The notes below the pieces were generated by a model. That model did no database searches. It saw nothing but the letters and a program-made list of their open reading frames with translations, and was not told the origin of the DNA. From assembly GCA_031370545.1 (NCBI GenBank), contig JANMQQ010000334.1, forward strand, positions 1 through 9,421: a stretch of DNA of 9,421 bases. The letters are read 5' to 3'. Shown one piece after another: positions 1-6,840 of this stretch. The DNA comes from UBA6921 sp031370545 (GTDB lineage: Bacteria > Pseudomonadota > Gammaproteobacteria > SG8-11). Positions within the stretch are counted from its first letter, which is position 1; every line of letters begins with the position of its first letter. The translations under genes and the position numbers were made by a program.

Positions 1-84
1 TGCCGCCACTTGCGCGAACAACGCACGGATCAGGTCGTCTTTCTCGCTAACGCTGAGCTGATCAAGATTGGGATCTGTTTCCAT
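1..84 (-). CDS. IS66-family transposase, N-terminal fragment (cut by window edge)
   Basis: The first 28 codons of a transposase gene, starting at the ATG at 84-82 and running off the left edge. The visible protein begins METDPNLDQLSVSEKDDLIR and continues into ALFAQVAA. This matches the typical start of single-ORF IS66 transposases, in which an acidic stretch and a 'KDxLIRxLxAQVAAL' segment lead into a coiled-coil leucine zipper, with the DDE catalytic domain further on. That part is outside the window, so catalytic residues and intactness cannot be judged. An IS66-like terminus lies 77 bp upstream (see 85-161), which supports the assignment. There is no clear Shine-Dalgarno sequence before the ATG. 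Transposases of this family move the element by cutting and joining its ends. Family recognition is from memory of the N-terminal motif only. Confidence 0.72.
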   Translation of the reverse strand, partial: METDPNLDQLSVSEKDDLIRALFAQVAA

Positions 85-161
85 GCCGTTTTATTATAGA
101 CGCCCGTTCATTTTTTTGAATCCGAACCTGAGTGGGTATCTCGGACTACCTGAGTAGTTAC
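85..161 (-). mobile_element. Terminal region of an IS66-family (ISBst12-like) insertion sequence
   Basis: Noncoding end of the insertion sequence upstream of its transposase. Read on the minus strand from 161 inwards, it starts GTAACTACTCAGGT. This fits the GTAA-type termini of IS66 elements, and the ISBst12 subgroup in particular often starts GTAACTAYTCA. The octamer ACTCAGGT occurs twice in direct orientation (minus strand, at 155-148 and 133-126), as expected for subterminal transposase-binding repeats. The bases just outside, 162-169 (CAAATTTC), are the predicted 8-bp target duplication if 161 is the true edge. Only one end is visible, so the boundary is inferred. Confidence 0.6.
93..98 (-). 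promoter_or_regulatory. Possible -10 box for the transposase
   Basis: The minus strand reads TATAAT at 98-93, a perfect sigma70 -10 hexamer, only 8 nt upstream of the transposase ATG at 84. A transcript from it would start at about 85-87 and be essentially leaderless. No good -35 hexamer is found 16-18 nt further upstream (the position holds ATTCAA), so any promoter would be weak. That would suit the low expression usual for transposases. This rests on the hexamer alone. Confidence 0.3.
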
Positions 162-173
162 CAAATTTCTTGC

Positions 174-470
174 TTAGGCTGTTTTGCGGCGCGCCATTCC
201 TATCAGACCAAACAAACCGGAGCCGAGCAGCCACACGTCCGCAGGAACGGGAAGCACGGCGGGGGTCGCCGGGAAGGCATGCTCCTGTCCGTTGATGGTC
301 CCAGAGCCGACGATCTGGCCGAGATCGTTGATGTCTGAGGCTCCGCTTAACGACCATTCTGAGCCGGGGATGACTCGTGAACGGTAAGAGCTGCTGTCAA
401 CCGAGATTACAAATACGTAGAACAATCGGCTGGGAATCGACGCCTGAATACTGGTGCACCAACGTGACAT
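174..470 (-). pseudogene. 3' remnant of a HAF-repeat, PEP-CTERM-sorted exported protein
   Basis: A 98-codon open frame whose C-terminal half is recognisable. Residues about 45-66 (DINDLGQIVGSGTINGQEHA and flanks) match the HAF-type extracellular repeat. Residues 74-96 form a PEP-CTERM-like tripartite tail: the motif VPVPADVW, a hydrophobic segment LLGSGLFGLIGM, then the basic RRK end. Such tails direct secreted proteins to exosortase for processing and release or anchoring at the cell surface. The first ~32 residues match nothing I recognise and lack a proper signal peptide, although proteins with this tail must be exported. Full-length relatives carry a signal peptide and usually several repeats. 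I therefore read this as the truncated end of a larger gene. It starts 27 bp after the amidotransferase stop and ends 12 bp before the insertion-sequence terminus. A short functional gene is possible but less likely. Confidence 0.62.
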
Positions 471-494
471 CCATATGACGTCACATCGTGGATG
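468..494 (-). other. Imperfect hairpin just after the amidotransferase gene
   Basis: An inverted repeat CATCCA...TGGATG (6 bp arms at 468-473 and 489-494) encloses a second short arm pair ATG/CAT and the palindrome TGACGTCA (476-483). It begins 3 bp past the amidotransferase stop codon. No T run follows on the minus strand, so it is not a classical intrinsic terminator. It could protect the mRNA 3' end, bind a protein, or be chance. It also overlaps the first codon of the PEP-CTERM remnant. Confidence 0.25.
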
Positions 495-497
495 GTA

Positions 498-2327
498 CTA
501 GCCGTGAGCTTCGAGCCAATAGAACAACCCAAGCAGCAGGAACAGATGCCGTTCGCGGTTAAAGCCCTGGCCATGCTTCTGCAACACTGCCGCGACCGCC
601 ACGGTGTCAAAGACGCGCGCAAACGGTGTGCCCGACGCGAGCAGCATATCCTTCAAGCACGCGCTATGCTCAACGAACCAGCGTTTGGTCGGCGACTCGA
701 ATCCCTGTTTCTTGCGGTTAACTATTTTCGGTGGAAGAACGCATTGGGCAAACGCCTTGTGGATCAATTTGCCGCGCCGCCAACGCACGCGATAGTTAGC
801 CGGTAGTGACAACGCGAAACGCACCAAGTCGATGTCGAGAAGTGGCACGCGGCACTCGAGGGAGTGCCGCATCGTAATCTTGTCCGTATAAAGTAATAGA
901 TCGTCAGCGAGATTGAGCTGGGTATCCAACGCCATCAGCCGCGCCGCGCCAGCCTCGCGTTCCGCGCAATGCAGCGCGTCGTACGCGTACTGGACTCGAC
1001 TGAGCGACTGGTCGTCGCGATGACCAATGAGCTGCTGTATTTCGTCCGCGTCAAACACGGTATACGTTGCGAGAAATCGCTTCGCATCATCCGCGATGCC
1101 GAGCGCGCGCAAACCGCGCAGCGTCTGCTCCTCCTTGACGCCTACCCATTGCGCGACCCGACTGCCGATCCCAAATGCCATGCGCGGTACCCAGCGGCGC
1201 AATACTTCGCCTTGATAGCGTCCATATCCGCCGAGCGGTTCGTCGGCGCCTTGCCCCGACAGCACCACTTTCACATGAGCAGCTGCAAGCACGGCCAAGT
1301 GTTCCATCGGAACAATGGACGTTGTCGCCAAGGGCTCTTCAACGGTCAGTACGGCCTGTCGCAGAGTAGCCATAAAACCATCGAAACCGATTCGCACGCT
1401 ATGGTGCTCAAGACCGAGCACACGCGCTGTTTCCGCCGCGCCGCTAATTTCGTCCGCCGCGTTGTCGCCTTCAAAACCGACGGTGAACGCTTTGACCTTC
1501 GCACTCGAATTCTGCTGCGCGAACTTGGCGACCAGCGCCGAATCAACTCCGGCACTGAGCAATACGCCGACATCGACGTCAGCCATCAATTGCCGCCGGA
1601 CAGCTTGCTCGAGCAATTCGCCGTATTTGGTCACGGCGTCCTCGAATGGCAGCACGCAGCGCGAAACCGGGATTTGGAACCACGGAAATTCACGCGCCGA
1701 GATACCCGGACCGTCGAGCGAAACTTCCAGAACATGACCCGGACGTAGTTTCTTGGTGTCCCGGTACAACGTATCGGGAGATGGGGAATAGCGCAGGCGC
1801 AACAATTCGGCGAGATTGCCCGCGTCGAGTGTGTCGGCGAACAACGGACGCAAGAGTTTCAGCTCGGATGCAAAGGCCAGCTTGCCGTTTCGATGCACGT
1901 AGTACAGCGGTTTGACGCCAAACGGATCGCGCACCAGATACAGACGCGAATGTTCTTCATCCAGCCACGCGAACGCGAAGATGCCATTGAGCTCATTGAC
2001 CGCCGACAAACCACGCGCCGCGAGCGCGGCGAGCAAAGTTTCGGTGTCGCTGTGACCGCGAAAAACAACGTCCTTCAGCTGCCGCCGCAATTCGGCGTGG
2101 TTGTAAATTTCTCCGTTGTAGACCAACCAATGTCGCTCTCGCGCGTGCATCGGCTGTGCGCCTGTTTCCGACAAATCGACAATGGCGAGACGCCGGTGGC
2201 CAAACGCCACGCGGTGCGCGCCGACCGCGCGCGTGACGAAACCGTATCCGTCCGGGCCGCGATGTGCCATGCGATCCAGAATCCGCTCATCACACTCAAT
2301 GTCGACTGTGCCGAATATACCGCACAT
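498..2327 (-). CDS. asnB: Asparagine-synthase-type glutamine amidotransferase
   Basis: A 609-residue two-domain enzyme. The N-terminal class II glutaminase domain begins MCGIFG with the nucleophile Cys2 exposed after Met removal, followed by RGPDG (23-27), RLAIVDL (46-52), NGEIYNH (71-77) and SDTE (93-96). The C-terminal ATP-pyrophosphatase domain has the PP-loop LLSAGVDS (256-263), LSGQGADEPLGGYGRY (356-371), the TDKITMRHSLECRVPLLD block (481-498) and a KKQGFESPTKRW segment (539-550). Ammonia from glutamine is passed to an adenylated carboxylate. In polysaccharide loci such enzymes are thought to amidate uronic acids or related sugar acids rather than make asparagine; that role here is inferred from context. 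The usual SGGxDS is SAGVDS. The start is secure: a GGAGAT ribosome binding site stands about 9 nt upstream of the ATG. It follows the toroid gene after 60 nt and is the last intact gene of the operon. Confidence 0.93.
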   Translation of the reverse strand: MCGIFGTVDIECDERILDRMAHRGPDGYGFVTRAVGAHRVAFGHRRLAIVDLSETGAQPMHARERHWLVYNGEIYNHAELRRQLKDVVFRGHSDTETLLAALAARGLSAVNELNGIFAFAWLDEEHSRLYLVRDPFGVKPLYYVHRNGKLAFASELKLLRPLFADTLDAGNLAELLRLRYSPSPDTLYRDTKKLRPGHVLEVSLDGPGISAREFPWFQIPVSRCVLPFEDAVTKYGELLEQAVRRQLMADVDVGVLLSAGVDSALVAKFAQQNSSAKVKAFTVGFEGDNAADEISGAAETARVLGLEHHSVRIGFDGFMATLRQAVLTVEEPLATTSIVPMEHLAVLAAAHVKVVLSGQGADEPLGGYGRYQGEVLRRWVPRMAFGIGSRVAQWVGVKEEQTLRGLRALGIADDAKRFLATYTVFDADEIQQLIGHRDDQSLSRVQYAYDALHCAEREAGAARLMALDTQLNLADDLLLYTDKITMRHSLECRVPLLDIDLVRFALSLPANYRVRWRRGKLIHKAFAQCVLPPKIVNRKKQGFESPTKRWFVEHSACLKDMLLASGTPFARVFDTVAVAAVLQKHGQGFNRERHLFLLLGLFYWLEAHG

Positions 2328-2387
2328 ATTTTTTATCTCCGTTTAGCTTTGTTCCGGCCGACGCTTCGGAGAAATATCGCGCAGTAG
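2328..2387 (-). promoter_or_regulatory. 60-nt intergenic leader with ribosome binding site of the amidotransferase gene
   Basis: The longest gap inside the operon. Near its downstream end the minus strand reads ACGGAGATAAAAAAT directly before the ATG at 2327, giving a GGAG Shine-Dalgarno followed by an A-rich unstructured spacer. I found no convincing -35/-10 pair or terminator hairpin, so the gene is probably read through from upstream with its own translation start. Confidence 0.5.
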
Positions 2388-3578
2388 CTACACCGCAATA
2401 TTTTTCGGCTTCATAACCGTCGTCGCGTTCAGCTCGAGTTGCGACAACGCAAACAAATAGGGCATTACTGCCCATCGCAACATGTTGCGGTTTCTAAGTA
2501 TTCCAAAGCGGTCGATTTGCGAGTAAATGCCATCCTCGCGCCAGAAGTGTTCGCGAGTACTTGATCTTAGCGTTGCCACTAGCGACCGATCACCAACTAA
2601 GTGCGCCAAGTTCATCATCTCGGCATTGTCATAGAGATCAAAGGCCACGAGCCCCGGCTTGTTGGTCACGGCGAAGCGGCGGAACAAACGTTTGTCTGCA
2701 TCGTACAAAGTGGCCTTCAGGTAGCGGTATCCCTTGTCGATGACCTCTGCGCTTGCCGGCAAGTCGAGAAGTTTAGCTGCCTTAATCAGATTCTTTATGA
2801 CAATGCAGGAGTGGAAGCAGTCGATGAACGATTTGCCCTCCGGCGAATACAACCAAGAGCCGTCTGGTCGCTGCATCAGACGCACAAATTCATAAAGCTT
2901 CAGAAGCTGGGCTTTTTCCTGCGGGTCTGGCGCGGGGGCAAGCGACCATGCCAGCGCGCGCGCGAACAGCGCATATGACACGGCATTAACCACGACGCGA
3001 TCACGTAGCGGGCCGTAGGACGTGGCCATATAGTCGTCGGTCTCTAACATGACCTGGATATCTTCCTGAAAAAACGTTTTCACGCCGCCAACAACTACCG
3101 CAAACTGGTTGTCGCCGCTCGTTCGCTGGTAGGCGACGAATGCTTCCAATACGTACGGTGTCATCGTCGCGAACGCGGTGGTTTCGGAATGAACCAAACT
3201 GCGGCTGACGGCGTGTTGGAATCCCAGCCCCCAACCCATGCCACGAATCCCGCTCGATCGGTTACACATCAACCACTCAAGATGCTGCCGCACATAGTCC
3301 AGACAGTTCGCGCCTGAATCGACGCGGTGAACATTAAGCAGTGTCAGCGCGGCAAAGGCGCGAACGATCGCATACTCTTGCCGCCGATACCCGATCCGCC
3401 AGCGATTGTTAATGAACGTATCCCAAATGCTGAGCAGCGCCGCTGGCGCCAAACCCAGCGCCCGGGAAGAATTGAACAGCCGTTTGACTGCCAAACCCAA
3501 TGGCGCCTTCCACACATCGTAGGGGTCGTCCGTGGCGAGACTATCGCGCTGACAGAACCGCTCGATCATCTGTTTCAT
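2388..3578 (-). CDS. VpsJ-like alpha/alpha-toroid polysaccharide biosynthesis protein
   Basis: A 396-residue soluble protein with no signal peptide or transmembrane segment. It resembles proteins annotated 'polysaccharide biosynthesis protein VpsJ' that occur in exopolysaccharide loci and are predicted to form the (alpha/alpha) barrel shared with terpenoid cyclases and six-hairpin glycosidases. Features: a WGLGFQ stretch near residues 116-121; the most characteristic block DGSWLYSPEGKSFIDCFHS (239-257), with conserved Asp and His as in relatives reading F(V/I)DxFHT; DLYDNAEMMN (314-323); and a C-terminal RNRNMLRWAVMPYLFALSQL helix (362-381). The biochemical role of the family is not established to my knowledge; a glycan lyase, hydrolase or epimerase role is only a guess from the fold. 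The ATG at 3578 lies inside the end of the preceding glycosyltransferase gene (38-nt overlap), with only a weak GACGGG ribosome binding site. A second ATG, three codons in (3569), is an alternative. Confidence 0.72.
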   Translation of the reverse strand: MKQMIERFCQRDSLATDDPYDVWKAPLGLAVKRLFNSSRALGLAPAALLSIWDTFINNRWRIGYRRQEYAIVRAFAALTLLNVHRVDSGANCLDYVRQHLEWLMCNRSSGIRGMGWGLGFQHAVSRSLVHSETTAFATMTPYVLEAFVAYQRTSGDNQFAVVVGGVKTFFQEDIQVMLETDDYMATSYGPLRDRVVVNAVSYALFARALAWSLAPAPDPQEKAQLLKLYEFVRLMQRPDGSWLYSPEGKSFIDCFHSCIVIKNLIKAAKLLDLPASAEVIDKGYRYLKATLYDADKRLFRRFAVTNKPGLVAFDLYDNAEMMNLAHLVGDRSLVATLRSSTREHFWREDGIYSQIDRFGILRNRNMLRWAVMPYLFALSQLELNATTVMKPKNIAV

Positions 3579-4644
3579 GATTTATGACCCGTCGGTAAAG
3601 ATTGCACAATCGCTTAGCCACGTGCGCTGGCGCAAACCGCTGGCGCGCATACTCGGTGTTGTCATTGCCGATTGCGCGACGCCGTAATGGGTTCTCGACA
3701 AGCACAGCAAGGCGCTCGGCCATCCGCACCGGGTCTGCGTCGTCAAGCAGAAAACCCATCGCACCGTCGTCAAAGAAATCCGCCAACCCGCCAACACAGG
3801 TCGTGACAACCGGTAACCCGGCTGCCATCGCTTCCAGTACACTGATCGGCATCCCCTCGGCGTGTGAAGCAAACAAATAGACATCTGCTGCGAAAAATTC
3901 GCGAAGCTTCGCCTCACCGCGAACAAATCCGGTGAACTCAACGCTTAACCCTAAGGCGGCAGCACGATCACGCGCCGCCGGCAAATCCGAGCCATCGCCC
4001 GCAACCGTCAGCGTCACATGTGAACAACGTTGTTGTAGTAAGTGGTACGCGTCCAATACCTCGAAGATTCCCTTAGCCCGTTCGACGCGCGCCAAAAAGA
4101 GTATCCGCACTGGATCATCGGCCGACTTCGTTTGGCGCGGTTGCGTGGCAAGAAGATCGTCGTGAACCGTAGTAGTTTCCAGAAAGATTGGTCTGCGTAT
4201 ATCCATCGCGTGCAACTCCTCGGCGACTTTGCTAGCCAACACAATGAACGCATCCGCTCGTTTGAAAACCGCGCGAAACAATGCGCCCGGCGCGCCATGT
4301 TTCAGCGCCTGTGCCAGCGATTGATCCCACCCATGCACGAACACAACAACGGGGCACGCAAACAATTTTGCGACCAGAAGCAAAATGCCGTCGCGCACGA
4401 TCGCCAAGTGACCCAATGACGGATTCAAATGGACAAGATCGGGTCGTTCACTCAAGAGACGGTGTGTGAATGCCCAAGTATCAACGAGCACACGCGCGAC
4501 GCGCCGAGCAATTCCTTCGTCATCCCCGCGCGATCCGATAAAAAAATAGCTGGCCACGTTGGTCATGTGGGGGGCAAGCACCTCGAAGTACGTCGCGACT
4601 CCGCCCGGTCTGTCGAGCGGTGGAGTGGTTATCAGCACGCGCAT
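3541..4644 (-). CDS. GT4-family glycosyltransferase (third in the operon)
   Basis: A 367-residue GT-B fold glycosyltransferase of the retaining GT4 type, which moves a sugar from a nucleotide donor to a growing lipid-linked glycan at the inner membrane. Visible features: the N-terminal strand MRVLITTPPLDRPGGVATYF with the GG acceptor loop (14-15); VFVHGWD (101-107); the donor-site ARVERAKG (185-192), giving the Arg/Lys pair; TVAGDGSDLP (213-222); and the EX7E motif in AEGMPISVLEAMAAGLPVV (Glu263 and Glu271). Length is typical. The ATG at 4644 is preferred because MRVL starts the first beta strand; a TTG two codons upstream (4650) overlaps the previous stop. The ATG follows the methyltransferase stop by 2 nt, implying translational coupling. 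Donor and acceptor sugars cannot be told from sequence. Confidence 0.9.
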   Translation of the reverse strand: MRVLITTPPLDRPGGVATYFEVLAPHMTNVASYFFIGSRGDDEGIARRVARVLVDTWAFTHRLLSERPDLVHLNPSLGHLAIVRDGILLLVAKLFACPVVVFVHGWDQSLAQALKHGAPGALFRAVFKRADAFIVLASKVAEELHAMDIRRPIFLETTTVHDDLLATQPRQTKSADDPVRILFLARVERAKGIFEVLDAYHLLQQRCSHVTLTVAGDGSDLPAARDRAAALGLSVEFTGFVRGEAKLREFFAADVYLFASHAEGMPISVLEAMAAGLPVVTTCVGGLADFFDDGAMGFLLDDADPVRMAERLAVLVENPLRRRAIGNDNTEYARQRFAPAHVAKRLCNLYRRVINHETDDRAVLSAR

Positions 4645-4646
4645 TG

Positions 4647-5609
4647 TCAATACGCCCCCATCTCATCGTCACGGACAAAGCACGCAAGCATCGAAAACCC
4701 TGACAGCGCTTGCACCACGCCCCGGTGCCGCGCATACACACGTGGGTAGCGCAGGTAGCGGGCCGCACGTCCTGTCCAACCTGCAGGGGACGTGCTGCTG
4801 ATTTGCGTATTGTCCGCTGTGGCCGACATCACGTCGTATAGCCGTTGGCGTATCGAAATAGGCTGATAGATGAACTCACGCAGAGTCCACCCGTTTTGGA
4901 TACCAACCGCGCGCAAGCCAGCGTGCGTCCACCTAGTCAAATGGTGCGGCGGTTCATCCATCACGTCTGCTCTGCCCAGCAACCGGTCCAGGCGCCGGTC
5001 GCTAGGGGCGCTGATCCACAGTTTCGCGTCGGAAAGAGACCAACGTGACGCCATACGAAACAACAGTCCCGGATCTTCCAAATGCTCGATAACATGAAAC
5101 GATGCGACAGCGGTGGCAGTAAACGGTGGCGCTATTTCTCCGTTCTGCTCACAAAGAGACAACTCGCTGGCACTCAAGCCACGCTGCCGACACATTTGCA
5201 CCGCTGCGGTGGAAAAGTCCAGCCCGTGCGCGCGCACACCGCGCGCCCGGCAATGTTCAAGGAATTCACCAGCGCCGCAACCAATTTCGACGACCTTGTC
5301 GTCGAGCGAAAGCGCGGCCGCTACGGTGTCCTGCTCCCATCTGCCGGTTGCGTGCAACCCGAGCTCGTCATACGCGTATGCATACCATTGCCCCGCGGGC
5401 GCCTTCATTGGCGCGACGAATTCGACGCGACACGATGAACATCGCCACATATCGTATGCATCGAACGCCAGCCCACTTGTGGCATACAGCGATTCCTGAC
5501 GTTGTGGCTGGTTTGGCGCCATGCGCTGGAACTGTGAGCGCAAAGGTAATGCTCCGAGGGCGGTGCCAACCGCGCCACACGCCGGACAATTCGCCTGCGG
5601 TATTGTCAT
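4647..5609 (-). CDS. Class I SAM-dependent methyltransferase with N-terminal zinc ribbon
   Basis: A 320-residue protein. Residues 8-60 carry a Cys4 zinc ribbon, CPAC (8-11) and CSSC (57-60), as in many methyltransferases acting on small molecules or sugars. The Rossmann domain follows: motif I VVEIGCGAGEF (106-116), the acidic residue of motif II in HGLDFS (128-133), the post-motif FHVIEHLEDP (171-180) and the PHHLTRW block (221-227) common in Methyltransf_11/23-type enzymes. The C-terminal ~90 residues (VMSATADN onward) are unassigned. In this operon it most likely O-methylates a sugar residue of the repeat unit or its terminal sugar; that is inference. The ATG at 5609 has AGGAC-type sequence just upstream (GAACAGGACAAGGAC). 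The gene starts 13 nt after the preceding glycosyltransferase stop and ends 2 nt before the next gene's ATG. Confidence 0.9.
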   Translation of the reverse strand: MTIPQANCPACGAVGTALGALPLRSQFQRMAPNQPQRQESLYATSGLAFDAYDMWRCSSCRVEFVAPMKAPAGQWYAYAYDELGLHATGRWEQDTVAAALSLDDKVVEIGCGAGEFLEHCRARGVRAHGLDFSTAAVQMCRQRGLSASELSLCEQNGEIAPPFTATAVASFHVIEHLEDPGLLFRMASRWSLSDAKLWISAPSDRRLDRLLGRADVMDEPPHHLTRWTHAGLRAVGIQNGWTLREFIYQPISIRQRLYDVMSATADNTQISSTSPAGWTGRAARYLRYPRVYARHRGVVQALSGFSMLACFVRDDEMGAY

Positions 5610-5622
5610 GTCCTTGTCCTGT

Positions 5623-6840
5623 TCAGTTTGGCGCGTGTTTTTTGATTACTACGCCGCCTGAGAGGCCGTCCAACAGCTCGTACAAGCGACTACCCACGCG
5701 GCGGTGGCAAAAATGTTCTTCGGCGACGGCACGCGCGTTGCTGCCAACACGCTGCGCCGTCTCGGGCGCGGCCAACAAAAACTCGAGCGCGCCGGAAATG
5801 GATTCTGGCGTATCGTCATGGATCAATACCGCACTATGCCTATCTTTGACAAAACGCGTGACGTCGCCGCCGTCCGTGGTGATCACTGCTTTACCGGCGG
5901 CCAAGTACTCGCCCAATTTGAATGGGAATCCTGCTTGGGCATAGTCGCCTGAATTCCGGATCATGCATGGGATGTCGGCTCGCGCCAGCGAGCCGTAGTA
6001 TTCCGCGTCGGATAGAAACCCAAGATAACGAATTCTTTCGTGGTAACGCGACTGCGCGATCCGCCGTTCCAAGGCACGGATCCGCTCGGGCAAACCGCGT
6101 CCGCAAAGAATGAACTCCAATCCGTCGTGTGTTTCACACACACACTCGAACGCGCTGAGCAAATTGTCCACCGAGTCCTTGTCGCCGAAACTTCCGGCAT
6201 ACATCACGACGCGTGGCGGAACGCGCACGCTTTCCGGACCCGGAAAATCGTCGAGATTGACCGAAATGGGGTGCAGGTGAATGGGTACGCGTCCACGCGT
6301 TACGGCCTCAAACTGTTGCATAAGCTGGCTGGATATAACCACCACGGCGTCGGCCAGCAGGGCGATGCGCCGCCGCAAAAATTCGCCTGTGCCCGCTTTT
6401 ATGCGTGATAACCAGTGGGATGAAGCCCCGATGTAGAAGCGGGTCTCAGTGATGTCGAACACCACGCGGTAGCCGACCATCTTCGCAAACAGAACGAACG
6501 GCAGATTCTCAATGTTCGGTTCGCCGTATACATACAGCACACATTGTGTGTCGTCACTTCGCCAACGCGCCAAGTACCTAAACCCGTCGACGAGATACCG
6601 CAGCGCCGCAAGTGGAAGCGCCGGAGACGCTACAAGATTTACTCCGATGGTGCGGAATTCGATGTTCTTGTGTACGCCGTCCAGCTTGGTCGTGTCACGC
6701 CCTGGGTGAGACTGCCGCAGCAGCAGTAGGTGCACGGTCACGCAGTGCTCTCCGCACATGTAGTCAATGATGTGCTGAATCCGTTTGGTTTCCGCCATCC
6801 CCACCGGGTAAAGAAAATTGCCCATCATGACGATGTTCAT
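5623..6840 (-). CDS. GT4-like glycosyltransferase (second in the operon)
   Basis: A 405-residue GT-B glycosyltransferase. The N-terminal strand MNIVMMGNFLYPVGMAETKR carries the glycine loop. The inter-domain part includes VLYVYGEPNIENLP (101-114) and VVFDITETRFY (126-136). The donor domain starts at VVMYAGSFGDKDSVDNLLSA (211-230), then FILCGRG (243-249), RYLGFLSDAEYY (271-282) and GFPFKLGEYLAAGKAVI (304-320), the EYLA-type nucleotide-sugar site of WcaI-like GT4 enzymes. The frame is open upstream to 7023, but that extension (Cys/Arg-rich) is the shadow of the acyltransferase gene. The ATG at 6840 is chosen because it gives a proper first strand and overlaps the upstream stop by 4 nt (ATGA), a classic coupled start. 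It probably adds one sugar of the repeat unit; the donor is unknown. Confidence 0.88.
   Translation of the reverse strand: MNIVMMGNFLYPVGMAETKRIQHIIDYMCGEHCVTVHLLLLRQSHPGRDTTKLDGVHKNIEFRTIGVNLVASPALPLAALRYLVDGFRYLARWRSDDTQCVLYVYGEPNIENLPFVLFAKMVGYRVVFDITETRFYIGASSHWLSRIKAGTGEFLRRRIALLADAVVVISSQLMQQFEAVTRGRVPIHLHPISVNLDDFPGPESVRVPPRVVMYAGSFGDKDSVDNLLSAFECVCETHDGLEFILCGRGLPERIRALERRIAQSRYHERIRYLGFLSDAEYYGSLARADIPCMIRNSGDYAQAGFPFKLGEYLAAGKAVITTDGGDVTRFVKDRHSAVLIHDDTPESISGALEFLLAAPETAQRVGSNARAVAEEHFCHRRVGSRLYELLDGLSGGVVIKKHAPN

Noticed and set aside
126..155. CRISPR-like or tandem repeat from the two ACTCAGGT copies
   Set aside because: Only two 8-bp copies inside an insertion-sequence terminus; better explained as transposase-binding repeats.
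468..494. Rho-independent terminator at the operon end
   Set aside because: The stem is short, AT/GC mixed and interrupted, and no T run follows on the minus strand.
969..1748. 259-codon plus-strand open frame
   Set aside because: It lies entirely antisense to the well-supported amidotransferase gene, has low-complexity Arg/His-rich composition and no recognisable motif; a codon-bias shadow.
2328..2387. Internal promoter before the amidotransferase gene
   Set aside because: No -35/-10 pair with proper spacing found; only a ribosome binding site is convincing.
5126..5944. 272-codon plus-strand open frame
   Set aside because: Antisense to the methyltransferase and second glycosyltransferase genes, with no family resemblance.
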